Virus record (IMG/VR): IMGVR_UViG_3300030103_000728
Span: 1 to 56,567 of that record
Source: a virus
Length of the DNA stretch: 56,567 nt
Direction: 5' to 3' (one strand)
The notes under the pieces were generated by a model. That model saw nothing but the letters and a program-made list of their open reading frames with translations, did not search any database and was not told the DNA's origin. Shown one piece after another: positions 48,270 to 55,857 of this stretch (positions are counted from its first letter, which is position 1; the number at the start of each line of letters is the position of its first letter). The translations under genes and the position numbers were made by a program.

Positions 48270-48769
48270 AAATAGAAATAAAACTTATCCCTGACGGTCT
48301 GGATCTGGCTAAAGAAATTCAAGACGGAACTCCTGTGGATCAAATGCAGGGAGAGTGCCCTGCTGCGACACAAGATTTAGACTTAAATCTTGAGAACAGG
48401 CAAAAGGCGATTGATGAGTATGGGTATGGTCCTCTGAATCCAAACCTTGATGATACAGGTAAGAACGATAGCTTCTGGCAGAAAATAGCGAACACATTTA
48501 ATACAGAAATAGAGGCTGCAAAAGACAGCCGATGCGGTAATTGTGCGGCCTTTAACCTAACGTCAAAAATAAAAGATTGCATTGCTGAAGGCATTGGTAT
48601 GGATGGTGGTGCAGATCCATATGCATCTGTGGATGCGGGTGACATAGGGTACTGTCAGTTTATAAAGTTCAAATGTGCGTCCATGCGTGTGTGTAATGCT
48701 TGGGTTTCTGGTGGTCCAATAACTGATATGAACATGAAGGACAACCACGAGCCTTGCGGCTGTTCGTAA
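48266..48769 (+). CDS. Cysteine-rich protein, possible metal or Fe-S site
   Basis: A 167-residue protein. Cysteines lie in GECPAA, RCGNCAAFNL, KDCIAEG, IGYCQFIKFKCASMRVCNAWV and EPCGCS. The RCgNCAAF...C...GyCq..kFkC...r.CdAWV..GPI series is one I recall from proteins of marine phages encoded near capsid genes. Its spacing could bind an iron-sulfur cluster of high-potential type or zinc. Function unknown. Confidence 0.72.
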   Translation: MKIEIKLIPDGLDLAKEIQDGTPVDQMQGECPAATQDLDLNLENRQKAIDEYGYGPLNPNLDDTGKNDSFWQKIANTFNTEIEAAKDSRCGNCAAFNLTSKIKDCIAEGIGMDGGADPYASVDAGDIGYCQFIKFKCASMRVCNAWVSGGPITDMNMKDNHEPCGCS

Positions 48770-48791
48770 AAGACTGCTATAGAAGGGGCAA

Positions 48792-49001
48792 ATGGACGTA
48801 ATACAATTTTTATCAAGGTATCGTAAAGCCTTGCAAACTCGTGTGGACGATATTAGCATTTCCGTGACAAGCGGCAGTGCATCCGATATCGGACAATACC
48901 GCGCAATGGTTGGTGAGATTCAGGGACTCACCTACGCATTAGATGAACTCCAAACCCTGCTAAAAAAGGTAAACTATGACGAAGACTCTATTCGTTCCTG
49001 A
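48792..49001 (+). CDS. Small helical head-region protein
   Basis: A 69-residue protein of two helices (IQFLSRYRKALQTRVDDI, YRAMVGEIQGLTYALDELQTLLKKV). Similar proteins occur before GroES-like genes in marine phages in my memory. The end overlaps the next gene by 26 bases. Confidence 0.7.
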   Translation: MDVIQFLSRYRKALQTRVDDISISVTSGSASDIGQYRAMVGEIQGLTYALDELQTLLKKVNYDEDSIRS

Positions 49002-49410
49002 CCACATAATACGGCAACAGCAAGCCAAAAAAGAAGCTGAACAACTAGCAAAAAATAAACCTATCACAGAACGTGTGCCGCAACCCACAGGCTGGCGCAT
49101 TCTTGTTATGCCGTATGCAGGTAAAGACAAGACTGAAGGTGGTGTTTATGTGCCGGATCAAGCCAAAGACCGAGAAGCACGGGGCACAATGGTAGCCTAT
49201 GTGGTTAAGGTCGGGCCGCTTGCCTACAAAGATCAAGACAAATTTGGTCCTGATTCCGAGCCTTGGTGCAAGGAAGGTGATTGGATTTGTATTGGTCGCT
49301 ACGCTGGATCTCGTTTTAATATTGAAGGCGGCGAGGTTCGTATTATCAATGACGATGAGGTCATTGCAACTATTGTCGATCCAGACGACATAAAGACATA
49401 CGGAGCTTAG
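48976..49410 (+). CDS. GroES-like co-chaperonin
   Basis: A 144-residue protein with a Cpn10 core: PTGWRILVMPYAGKDKTEGGVYVPD (roof and mobile-loop region), GTMVAYVVKVGPLAYKD, GDWICIGRYAGSRF and VRIINDDEVIATIVDPDDI. Longer than bacterial GroES at the N-terminus and in the middle. Phage co-chaperonins (T4 gp31 is the known case) adapt the host GroEL for folding the capsid protein. Here it sits just before scaffold and capsid genes, with no GroEL gene in the window. Confidence 0.85.
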   Translation: MTKTLFVPDHIIRQQQAKKEAEQLAKNKPITERVPQPTGWRILVMPYAGKDKTEGGVYVPDQAKDREARGTMVAYVVKVGPLAYKDQDKFGPDSEPWCKEGDWICIGRYAGSRFNIEGGEVRIINDDEVIATIVDPDDIKTYGA

Positions 49411-49411
49411 T

Positions 49412-50290
49412 ATGCAAAACAATCTTGCTGAGAAAGAAGAAGAACTAGAAGTCGTAGAGGCTGAACAGGAAGAGGAGCAGCAAGAGGCTGCTCCAGCAGA
49501 GGAAACCGCAGAGCAGGAAACCGCAGCTTCTGAAGATGATGAGCTTGAGCAGTATTCTGATTCTGTCCAGCGTAGAATTAGTAAACTTACCAACCGCTTT
49601 CGGGAAGAAGAGAGACAGCGACAAGCTGCTTTGGAGTACGCCGAGGCTGTAAAAAAGCAGAACGACGAACTCAAGTCACGACTTGATAAGCTTGATCAGT
49701 CGTATGTTGGTGAGTTTGGCAGCAGACTGGAGTCCGAGGTCACGACAGCCAAGGAATCATACCGCAAAGCCTATGAAGACGGTGACGCGGATGCCATGTT
49801 TGAGGCCCAGCAAAAGATTAGTCAACTTGCCCTAGAACAGGCTAGGTATGCAGAAGCAAAGCGGCGTAATGAAGAGAGGGCTGAACAGCCGGCGCAAGAA
49901 GTCGCGCAGCAGCCTGCACCGCAGCAGCAAGCCCAGCCAGATCCAAAAGCGGAGTCTTGGGCAAAAAACAACGAATGGTTCGGTACTGATCAAACAATGA
50001 CCTATGCTGCTTTTGGCATACATAGGCAATTAATTGAGGATGAAGGATTTGACCCAACCTCAGATGAGTATTATACTGAGCTTGACAAACGAGTTCGCGT
50101 TGAGTTTCCACACAAGTTCAAGGAGACAAAACGTGACTCTGGACCCAGAGTCGCTTCTGCTGAGTCCACGGCGTCAAAGTCGTCGTCACCAAAGGGGCGC
50201 AGAACAGTCAAACTGTCTCCTTCGCAGATTGCCATTGCGAAACGACTGAATGTTCCGCTTGAAGAATATGCAAAGTATGTAAAGGAGTAG
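49412..50290 (+). CDS. Scaffolding protein
   Basis: A 292-residue, highly charged, helical protein. Residues 1-45 are nearly all Glu and Ala, residues 48-160 form coiled coils (RRISKLTNRFREEERQRQAALEYAE), then a Gln/Pro/Ala linker and a basic end (GRRTVKLSPSQIAIAKRLNVPLEEYAKYV). Size, composition and position before the capsid gene are those of a podovirus scaffold, which is removed from the prohead as DNA enters. Confidence 0.85.
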   Translation: MQNNLAEKEEELEVVEAEQEEEQQEAAPAEETAEQETAASEDDELEQYSDSVQRRISKLTNRFREEERQRQAALEYAEAVKKQNDELKSRLDKLDQSYVGEFGSRLESEVTTAKESYRKAYEDGDADAMFEAQQKISQLALEQARYAEAKRRNEERAEQPAQEVAQQPAPQQQAQPDPKAESWAKNNEWFGTDQTMTYAAFGIHRQLIEDEGFDPTSDEYYTELDKRVRVEFPHKFKETKRDSGPRVASAESTASKSSSPKGRRTVKLSPSQIAIAKRLNVPLEEYAKYVKE

Positions 50291-50293
50291 AAA

Positions 50294-50743
50294 ATGGCTG
50301 AAAGAACTACACGCGAATCAAAGAGTCGCGCAAACACCCAACGGCGCAAGCCTTGGGCACCACCTTCAAAGCTGGAAGCACCAGAACCACCAGCAGGGTA
50401 CAAGCATCGTTGGATCAGAACTGCCATTCGTGGTGAGGATGATAAAACAAATGTACACTCAAAGATGCGTGAGGGATGGGAACCAGTTCGTGCAGATGAA
50501 TATCCTGACGAAATGGATCGTTATCCAGTGCTTGAAGAGGGTAAGAATGCAGGAATTATTGGTGTCGGCGGACTAATGCTGTGCCGTATTCCTGAAGAAA
50601 CGGTAGAGGAAAGAACTGAATATTTTCGGGAGCAGACCCGCAACCAAATCAAGGCCGTTGATGAGAACCTAATGAGGGAACAACATCCCTCTATGCCCAT
50701 CCATAATGATAGGCAAAGTCGTGTATCTTTTGGTGGTAAGTAA
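50294..50743 (+). CDS. Conserved head-region protein
   Basis: A 149-residue protein. A basic N-terminus (KSRANTQRRKPWAPPSKLEAP) is followed by YKHRWIRTAIRGEDDKTNVHSKMREGWEPVRADEYP and MLCRIPEETVEERTEYFR. The WIR...G..D..N...+.REGWE.V pattern is conserved between scaffold and capsid genes of marine podoviruses. Probably a minor head component or assembly factor. Confidence 0.75.
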   Translation: MAERTTRESKSRANTQRRKPWAPPSKLEAPEPPAGYKHRWIRTAIRGEDDKTNVHSKMREGWEPVRADEYPDEMDRYPVLEEGKNAGIIGVGGLMLCRIPEETVEERTEYFREQTRNQIKAVDENLMREQHPSMPIHNDRQSRVSFGGK

Positions 50744-50772
50744 CCACCTAACTTAGAGAGAAAGGTAGCATT

Positions 50773-51387
50773 ATGGCAAACGTCAATGTTGCATTCGGCA
50801 TGAAGCCGATTAATAACGCAGGTAGCACACCAGCTACAGGCGGTACTAATGCATACTTGATCGCCAGTGATGCGTCGGCAATCTATCAGGGTTCTGCGGT
50901 AAAAGCTGTTAATGGCGGTTCAATCGCCATTGGTTCTGCTTCCGGGGACACTGTAGCATTTGTTGGCGTTTTTGCTGGTTGTGAGTATGTATCTTCGTCA
51001 ACAGGGAAAAAAGTCTTTTCAAATTTCTGGCCTGGTTCAGGGGCGGACACAAACTTCGATATTATCGGATTTGTGTACGACAACCCGCTCCAGCGTTTTG
51101 TAATTTGTACAGACGCTTCTTTCACGGATCAGGCAACCGCTGAAGCAGCTATTTTTGAAAGCACAATGTTCAATAGCGGCGCAGGCGGAAGCACAACAAC
51201 AGGTATTTCCAACGCACAGTTGGATGTAGCTACGTTGGATTCATCCAATACCTCACTTCCTCTGAAGATTGTAGGTATTCAGGATGATGCAGACAACGAA
51301 GACTACGCTGCTGCTGGTCTGCCTGTGATTGTGATGTTCAACAACCACGCACTGCTTCAGGCCGATTCTGAAGCGGCAATTTCATAG
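50773..51387 (+). CDS. Capsid decoration or fibre-like protein
   Basis: A 204-residue beta-rich protein (FGMKPINNAGSTPATGG, FVGVFAGCEYVSSSTGKKVFSNFWPGSG). The GC-Y....TG..vfS..WP series is typical of proteins encoded directly before major capsid genes. It probably binds the outer capsid surface. AGAGAGAAAGG leader with a normal start. Confidence 0.75.
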   Translation: MANVNVAFGMKPINNAGSTPATGGTNAYLIASDASAIYQGSAVKAVNGGSIAIGSASGDTVAFVGVFAGCEYVSSSTGKKVFSNFWPGSGADTNFDIIGFVYDNPLQRFVICTDASFTDQATAEAAIFESTMFNSGAGGSTTTGISNAQLDVATLDSSNTSLPLKIVGIQDDADNEDYAAAGLPVIVMFNNHALLQADSEAAIS

Positions 51388-51399
51388 GGAGGCTAGACA

Positions 51400-52311
51400 A
51401 TGGCTATTTCTCGCGCACAACTCGCCAAAGAACTAGAACCAGGCCTCAACGCCCTCTTTGGTATGGAATACAACCGCTACGAAGGTCAGCATGCTGAGAT
51501 CTTTGACACCGAGTCATCAGACCGGGCGTTTGAAGAAGAAGTTATGCTGTCAGGTTTCGGTGCAGCCCCTGTGAAAAACGAGGGTTCTGGAATCTCCTAT
51601 GACGATGCAAATGAGGCGTATACCGCACGGTATAACCACGAGACCATCGCAATGGGCTTTTCAATCACGGAAGAGGCTATCGAAGATAACCTTTATGACC
51701 GTCTTGGTGCCCGCTATACACGCGCTCTTGCTCGTTCTATGGCACACACCAAGCAGGTTAAGGCTGCTTCTGTCCTCAACAATGGCTTCTCCGCTGGCGC
51801 ATTTGCTGGTGGTGACGGTGTAGCTCTTATGGCGACAAACCACCCGCTCACAAGCGGTGGCACGTTCTCAAACGAGCCAGCAACTGCCTCAGACCTTAAT
51901 GAGACTTCACTTGAAGACGCTCTTATCAGCATCGCTGGTTTCGTTGACGAGCGTGGACTCATCATTGCTCTTCGCGGCATGAAACTGATTGTTCCACGTC
52001 AACTGCAATTCGTTGCAGAGCGTCTGCTTGTTTCTAACCTCCGTGTTGGAACAGCCGACAACGACGTGAACGCGCTGAAGTCAATGGGCATGCTGCCTGA
52101 AGGCTATGTAGTCAACGACTACCTGACCGACACAGATGCATTCTTCATCAAGACTGATGCACCTAACGGTCTGAAGCACTTTGAGCGTACAGCCCTGTCA
52201 ACCAACATGGACCCAGACTTCGACACTGGTAACATGCGGTTCAAGGCTCGTGAGCGTTACAGCTTCGGCTTCTCAGACCCACGTTGTGTATTCGGTTCAC
52301 CCGGAGCATAA
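51400..52311 (+). CDS. Major capsid protein, HK97-fold (Mu gpT-like)
   Basis: A 303-residue protein. It opens LAKELEPGLNALFGMEYNRYEGQHAEIFDTESSDRAF-type in order, with an FEEEVMLSGFGAA segment. A helix holds TEEAIEDNLYDRLGARYTRALARSMAHTKQ (spine helix), followed by NNGFSAGAFAGGDGVALMATNHPL and a C-terminal RYSFGFSDPRCVFG. The order matches the Mu gpT branch of HK97-fold capsid proteins. The gene ends before a strong terminator, in keeping with high expression. Confidence 0.93.
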   Translation: MAISRAQLAKELEPGLNALFGMEYNRYEGQHAEIFDTESSDRAFEEEVMLSGFGAAPVKNEGSGISYDDANEAYTARYNHETIAMGFSITEEAIEDNLYDRLGARYTRALARSMAHTKQVKAASVLNNGFSAGAFAGGDGVALMATNHPLTSGGTFSNEPATASDLNETSLEDALISIAGFVDERGLIIALRGMKLIVPRQLQFVAERLLVSNLRVGTADNDVNALKSMGMLPEGYVVNDYLTDTDAFFIKTDAPNGLKHFERTALSTNMDPDFDTGNMRFKARERYSFGFSDPRCVFGSPGA

Positions 52312-52333
52312 CTGTAGGCACAAAGAAACTAGA

Positions 52334-52359
52334 GGGCGGCTTCCATGCCGCCCTTTTTT
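52334..52359 (+). terminator. Rho-independent terminator after the capsid gene
   Basis: Perfect stem GGGCGGC/GCCGCCC with a 6-base loop (TTCCAT) followed by TTTTTTA. It lies 22 bases after the capsid stop and would limit transcription of the downstream small virion genes. Confidence 0.92.
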
Positions 52360-52393
52360 ATTGTATAGTTACTTATCCCTGACAGCCGCACAG

Positions 52394-52413
52394 CGTGGCT
52401 GACACTAGCCACG
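52394..52413 (+). promoter_or_regulatory. Leader hairpin before the gene at 52427
   Basis: CGTGGCT-GACACT-AGCCACG, a 7-bp stem, ends two bases before the AGGAG ribosome site. A preceding TTGTATAGTTACTTAT stretch might hold a promoter but no clear -35/-10 pair is seen. The hairpin may tune translation or mark an mRNA processing point. Confidence 0.4.
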
Positions 52414-52426
52414 ACAGGAGTACAAA

Positions 52427-52888
52427 ATGGCTACAACTACTTTCTCTGGTCCTATTAAGGCCGGAACGATTAAGAACACAACAGGCACAACACTTGGCAC
52501 TAACATTGCCAATGTCGGTCAGGTTGTTATGGCTCAAACATTCTCAGTAGATCTTTCTGGTGGTGCAGTCGCAGCATCTGTAACTGACGTTGTTATCCCA
52601 GCAAACTCTCAAATTATTGACTGTGTGATTGATGTTATCACCGCAGCTAACACTGCAACTAACCTTAGTGTTGGTGACACTGTTGGTGGTGCTGCTACCA
52701 TTCTCAACACGTTTGCAATCGGAACAACTGCTGGTCGCAAGTATCCAACAACTCAAGCTGGCGCTGCATTGGCGTGGCAGGACACAGGAACAGCGGACAT
52801 TCGTTTGACTGTAACTGGCTCCGCTGCAACAAACGCAGGTCTTGTTCGTGTTACAATCCTGTACCAGCAGAATAACAACCTTGCTTAA
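52427..52888 (+). CDS. Virion decoration-like protein
   Basis: A 153-residue beta-rich protein: TFSGPIKAGTIKNTTG, NVGQVVMAQTFSVDLSGG, DVVIPANSQIIDCVIDVITAANT and RLTVTGSAATNAGLVRVTILYQQ. The GPiKaGTi+.t.G opening is familiar from proteins directly after capsid genes in marine phages. Probably a capsid-surface or connector protein. Confidence 0.75.
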   Translation: MATTTFSGPIKAGTIKNTTGTTLGTNIANVGQVVMAQTFSVDLSGGAVAASVTDVVIPANSQIIDCVIDVITAANTATNLSVGDTVGGAATILNTFAIGTTAGRKYPTTQAGAALAWQDTGTADIRLTVTGSAATNAGLVRVTILYQQNNNLA

Positions 52889-52900
52889 TAGGAGGGCACA

Positions 52901-53173
52901 ATGGCTGCTTCTATTACAGCAAAGACTGCTACAGCTACAGGCACATTGCAGGGTGGTAGAACTCGTCTAAAGGCTTTCTATGTAAAGACAGCCTCTAGTG
53001 GGTCACCCGCCGTTGTGTTTAAGAACGGGAGCGGTGGTGCAACATTGTTGTCAATGGTGTTTCATACATCAGACGACAATCAAATCACCATTCCTGATCA
53101 CGGCATGATCTTCGATGATGAGTGTCATGTAACGCTCACTAACGTAGACTCTATCACTGGGTTCTTTGGCTAA
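52901..53173 (+). CDS. Small virion protein
   Basis: A 90-residue beta-rich protein (GTLQGGRTRLKAFYVKTASSGSPAVVFKNG-type order, FDDECHVTLTNVDSITGFFG). AGGAGG before its start. It often pairs with the previous gene in related genomes as I remember them. Likely a head or tail surface component. Confidence 0.7.
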   Translation: MAASITAKTATATGTLQGGRTRLKAFYVKTASSGSPAVVFKNGSGGATLLSMVFHTSDDNQITIPDHGMIFDDECHVTLTNVDSITGFFG

Positions 53174-53457
53174 TGGCTAGAAAGCCATCAAAGATGCCCA
53201 AGCGCAACAAAAAGAATTTCCGCTCCACTAAATCTGGAGCGGGAATGACTAAGGCTGGTGTTGCAGCGTATCGTCGTAAAAACCCGGGAAGCAAGCTTCA
53301 AACAGCGGTGACTGAGAGCAAGCCTAGCAAATCTCGTGCAAAGCGCCGCAAGTCATACTGCTCGCGTTCTGCTGGTCAGATGAAGATGCATAACATCAGT
53401 TGCAAGAAGACCCCTAAGAAACGTATCTGTGCAGCTCGTCGGAGATGGAAATGCTAA
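53173..53457 (+). CDS. Basic protein ending ARRRWKC (DUF6321-like)
   Basis: A 94-residue, Lys/Arg-rich protein with GAGMTKAGVAAYRRKNPGSKLQTAVT, KRRKSYCSRSAGQM and a closing CAARRRWKC. This series matches a family I know as DUF6321 from cyanophages and other marine phages. Three or four cysteines could bind zinc. Likely DNA-associated or packaged in the virion. Confidence 0.8.
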   Translation: MARKPSKMPKRNKKNFRSTKSGAGMTKAGVAAYRRKNPGSKLQTAVTESKPSKSRAKRRKSYCSRSAGQMKMHNISCKKTPKKRICAARRRWKC

Positions 53458-53687
53458 ATATAGGAGTTACTGCAATCCTGGGTTTTGTTGCTTGGATAGC
53501 TCTGTCCGTAGTTGAGCTAAAGACAGACACAGCTGTTATAAGCGTCAAGGTTGATGAAAACCACAAGATGCTCACTACTTTGTGGGAAGACTACATAGAG
53601 AGGAATAAAGATGGGAATCTCGCGTGGGTCGCTCGAAAGCCAAATATCAAAGCCGCCCCAGAAGAAAAAGTTCAAGAAGGTTCGTAA
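53451..53687 (+). CDS. Small single-TM protein
   Basis: Start at 53451 (GGAG six bases before) rather than 53445. The 78-residue protein has one membrane segment (GVTAILGFVAWIALSVVEL), then a polar helix with HKMLTTLWEDYIERN. The build resembles small phage membrane proteins near lysis or head genes. Function unknown. Confidence 0.65.
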   Translation: MLNIGVTAILGFVAWIALSVVELKTDTAVISVKVDENHKMLTTLWEDYIERNKDGNLAWVARKPNIKAAPEEKVQEGS

Positions 53688-53715
53688 GGCTAAAAAACCA
53701 AAGAGGCAGAAATGA
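53611..53715 (+). CDS. 34-residue basic microprotein
   Basis: ATG at 53611 with GAGGA seven bases before, inside the 3' end of the previous gene in another frame. It reads MGISRGSLESQISKPPQKKK and ends in a Lys/Arg tail. The SRGSLESQISKPP part recurs in marine phage microproteins as I remember them. Its stop overlaps the next ATG. Confidence 0.65.
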   Translation: MGISRGSLESQISKPPQKKKFKKVRKAKKPKRQK

Positions 53716-53888
53716 GCAAGAAGGATGCATGCTATCACAAAGTTAAACGCCGCTATAAGGTCTTCCCGTCGGCGTATGCAAGCGGTGCCATCGCAAAATG
53801 CCGAAAAGTTGGCGCAGCAAACTGGGGTAACAGCAAAAAGAAAGCAACCGGCGGAACGTACAAGTACCGCACAACAAAGATTTATTGA
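53712..53888 (+). CDS. 58-residue KKDACYHKVK protein
   Basis: Starts in ATGA overlap with the microprotein before. It reads MSKKDACYHKVKRRYKVFPS, then AYASGAIAKCRKVGAANWGN and a basic end. The KKDaCY.KVK.RYKV.PSAYASGA..KCRKVGAANWG series is highly conserved in marine phages; the two Cys and a His could bind metal. Function unknown, possibly capsid-linked. Confidence 0.82.
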   Translation: MSKKDACYHKVKRRYKVFPSAYASGAIAKCRKVGAANWGNSKKKATGGTYKYRTTKIY

Positions 53889-53893
53889 CCGCG

Positions 53894-54121
53894 ATGATAC
53901 ATGTGTTTGTCTTAATGGTGTACCTGGGAACGGGTGAAGACAGACGCTTAACAAGTGCAGATATGCATTTTAGATCTGTTACAGAATGTAACTATTTTGC
54001 TGCCGAGGTTTCAAAGAGGTACGGAAACTACGGCTATAAAGACTACATAGATCCGAAGGACCGCGTCACTGCTTACTGTGTGCCAAAGTACGTCAAGGAA
54101 GGAAGCGTGGAGGTGTATTAA
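53894..54121 (+). CDS. Small putative exported two-cysteine protein
   Basis: ATG at 53894 (a TTG at 53885 is an alternative). The 75-residue protein has a hydrophobic start (MIHVFVLMVYLGTG), then FRSVTECNYFAAEVSKRYG and VTAYCVPKYV. The layout resembles the early genes at 22230 and 32768, but this one is in the late block. A periplasmic or virion role is possible. Confidence 0.62.
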   Translation: MIHVFVLMVYLGTGEDRRLTSADMHFRSVTECNYFAAEVSKRYGNYGYKDYIDPKDRVTAYCVPKYVKEGSVEVY

Positions 54122-54816
54122 TGGATCCAGTATCAGCGATGGCAGCAGCTTCCGCAGCTTTTGGCGCAATCAAAAAAGGTATGCAGGTAGGACGTGATAT
54201 TGAGTCGATGGCTTCCGACTTGTCACGGTGGATGGGTGCGCTCAGTGACCTGGATATGCTGGAAAAAGAAGCTAAGAACCCTCCTCTGTTTAAAAAGCTG
54301 TTCGCTGGTAAATCTGTTGAACAAGAGGCAATAGAAACCTTTGCGGCTAAAGAAAAAGCTGAACAGCAAAGACGAGAGCTTCAACAATGGATTGGCCTTA
54401 CTCTTGGTAAATCCAAATGGGACTCCCTTGTGAAAATGGAAGGTCAGATCCGAAAGCAGCGCCAGGAAACATTGTATCGTCAGAGGCAACGTAGGCGCAA
54501 ATTTGTTGAGATTGTGGCGTGGATTTTAGTGGCCTGTGTAGGGTCAGGGGTTTTACTGGGTTTTGTAATGTTCCTAAAAAGTGCAGCTAACGCAGCATCC
54601 ATACCGGAGTATGTAGATTGCCGACTCAAAGGTTGTGAGCTTATAGACGGGCAGCGTGTATGTATATATCATGGGCCTAATAACACTGTTGACAGCGTAT
54701 GGTTAGGCTTGAACGAGTTTTTCCCACGGGAAATAAAGTGCAAGTACGATCCGAAGAATGAGAAGCCTGCCACTATGCGGGAGACATTCGATGCGATTAA
54801 AAAGTCAAGGAAGTAA
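54121..54816 (+). CDS. Conserved membrane-spanning phage protein (MDPVSAMAAASAAF)
   Basis: A 231-residue protein. N-terminus MDPVSAMAAASAAFGAIKKG, RDIESMASDLSRWMG, KNPPLFKKLFAGKS, then a helix (ETFAAKEKAEQQRRELQQWI) and a membrane segment at residues about 136-158 (VAWILVACVGSGVLLGFVMF). The C-terminal 75 residues hold four cysteines (VDCRLKGCEL, RVCIYH, IKCKYD), likely outside the membrane. Known in marine phages without a function. Confidence 0.78.
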   Translation: MDPVSAMAAASAAFGAIKKGMQVGRDIESMASDLSRWMGALSDLDMLEKEAKNPPLFKKLFAGKSVEQEAIETFAAKEKAEQQRRELQQWIGLTLGKSKWDSLVKMEGQIRKQRQETLYRQRQRRRKFVEIVAWILVACVGSGVLLGFVMFLKSAANAASIPEYVDCRLKGCELIDGQRVCIYHGPNNTVDSVWLGLNEFFPREIKCKYDPKNEKPATMRETFDAIKKSRK

Positions 54817-54819
54817 ACA

Positions 54820-55104
54820 ATGGCGGTACGCAAGACGAAAAAGGGCTTGGCTCTTAAAAGATGGTTTAAGGAAAAGTGGACGGACCAGCGTACAGGAAAA
54901 CCGTGTGGCCGTCGCAAGGGTGAAAAACGGGGTACTCCATATTGTCGCCCCTCTAAGAGAGTTTCCAGTAAAACTCCTAAAACATCTAGCGAAATGACAG
55001 CAGCAGAGAAGCGTAGTAGAATTGCGCAGAAGAAACGTATTGGGCAACCAGCCGGAAAGCCCCGGCGTGTAAAAGCATTAAGGAGAAAGAAACGTGGCAA
55101 ATAA
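54820..55104 (+). CDS. Basic KRWFKEKW protein
   Basis: A 94-residue protein rich in Lys and Arg: GLALKRWFKEKWTDQRTGKPCGRRKGE and TPYCRPSKRVSSKTPKT, ending ALRRKKRGK. The KRWFKEKW..PCGR..YC+PS+RV series is conserved in phages and some bacteria. Likely nucleic-acid-binding and virion-packaged, by composition only. Confidence 0.8.
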   Translation: MAVRKTKKGLALKRWFKEKWTDQRTGKPCGRRKGEKRGTPYCRPSKRVSSKTPKTSSEMTAAEKRSRIAQKKRIGQPAGKPRRVKALRRKKRGK

Positions 55105-55270
55105 AAAGTTCCCGGATTTGAACAAGGATGGCGATGTTACGAAAGCTGACATTTTAAAGGGACGTGGTGTTCCTGGTTTTAGTCATGGCGGCATGCACTG
55201 TTCCCCCCGCAAAGAAATGGCTGGTGCTATAACTATGCCAAAGAAAAATGTCACTAACAGACGTTCTTAA
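55094..55270 (+). CDS. 58-residue EF-hand-like microprotein
   Basis: GTG at 55094 with GGAGA seven bases before. The N-terminus reads MANKKFPDLNKDGDVTKAD, in which DLNKDGDVTKAD fits a calcium EF-hand loop at every ligand position (1, 3, 5, 9, 12, with Gly at 6 and Val at 8). ILKGRGVPGFSHGGMHCSP follows. A single loop suggests dimerisation or a dockerin-like use. Overlaps the next gene by 23 bases. Confidence 0.75.
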   Translation: MANKKFPDLNKDGDVTKADILKGRGVPGFSHGGMHCSPRKEMAGAITMPKKNVTNRRS

Positions 55271-55730
55271 AAATTGGATTGTATCGGAACTTAGTCAGCC
55301 AGATAAATCCGTCAACGGAAATGCTTTGTGCCCTTTCGCCAAAAACGCTTGGTTTGCAAACAAAGTAAAAGTCCGAGAAGAAAAAGACGATTTGTGGGAC
55401 GCGGTTTACGAAGAGATACAAAGTTTTGACGATACATATCAGGTCGTAATTTGTGCCAGCTACACACACAAACAAAGTTACGATGATCTAGAGGCCTCTT
55501 GTTTTGCCTTAAACGGATGGTTAGCAGCAACAGGGCACAATATTTGGTTGTTGGCGTTTAAGGAAAAAAAGTTAAGCATGGTGTTTATTCAACGCTTGAC
55601 AGATATAGACAACGCTAGTGCAAAGCTAGAGGCTTTAGGGTATTATTCAAACTATGAAGACCAGGATTATCAACGCTTAGTTAAACATCGTAGAGATAGG
55701 AGAAAGTGTTATGAAGAAACCAATGCGTAA
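55248..55730 (+). CDS. Conserved protein with LCPFAKNAW motif
   Basis: A 160-residue protein: LKNWIVSELSQPDKSVNGNALCPFAKNAWF, FDDTYQVVICASYTHKQSYDDLEASCFALNGW and NIWLLAFKEKKLSMVFIQRLTD. The CPFA motif after W...ELS.P recalls small proteins of unknown function in bacteria and marine phages. AT-rich relative to the virion genes, so possibly acquired. No catalytic residues identified. Confidence 0.7.
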   Translation: MSLTDVLKNWIVSELSQPDKSVNGNALCPFAKNAWFANKVKVREEKDDLWDAVYEEIQSFDDTYQVVICASYTHKQSYDDLEASCFALNGWLAATGHNIWLLAFKEKKLSMVFIQRLTDIDNASAKLEALGYYSNYEDQDYQRLVKHRRDRRKCYEETNA

Positions 55731-55857
55731 GATGCGTGGTGGAATGGGCGCAAAGAAAGCTATGCGCGGTGGTGGTTCAATGATGAAGAAACCAGTCATG
55801 GCAAAAAAGGGCAAAGCTATGCGTAAGATGCGTGGCGGCACATTGAAGAGAAAGTAA
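55711..55857 (+). CDS. 48-residue Lys/Met/Gly repeat microprotein
   Basis: ATG at 55711 with AGGAG eight bases before. Almost only Lys, Arg, Met, Gly and Ala: MKKPMRKMRGG, MGAKKAMRGGG, MMKKPVMAKKGKAMRKMRGGTLKRK. KMRGG occurs twice, and the end RGGTLK resembles the RGGTFK tags near the portal. Likely a disordered DNA- or capsid-binding peptide. Adjoins the adaptor start. Confidence 0.75.
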   Translation: MKKPMRKMRGGMGAKKAMRGGGSMMKKPVMAKKGKAMRKMRGGTLKRK

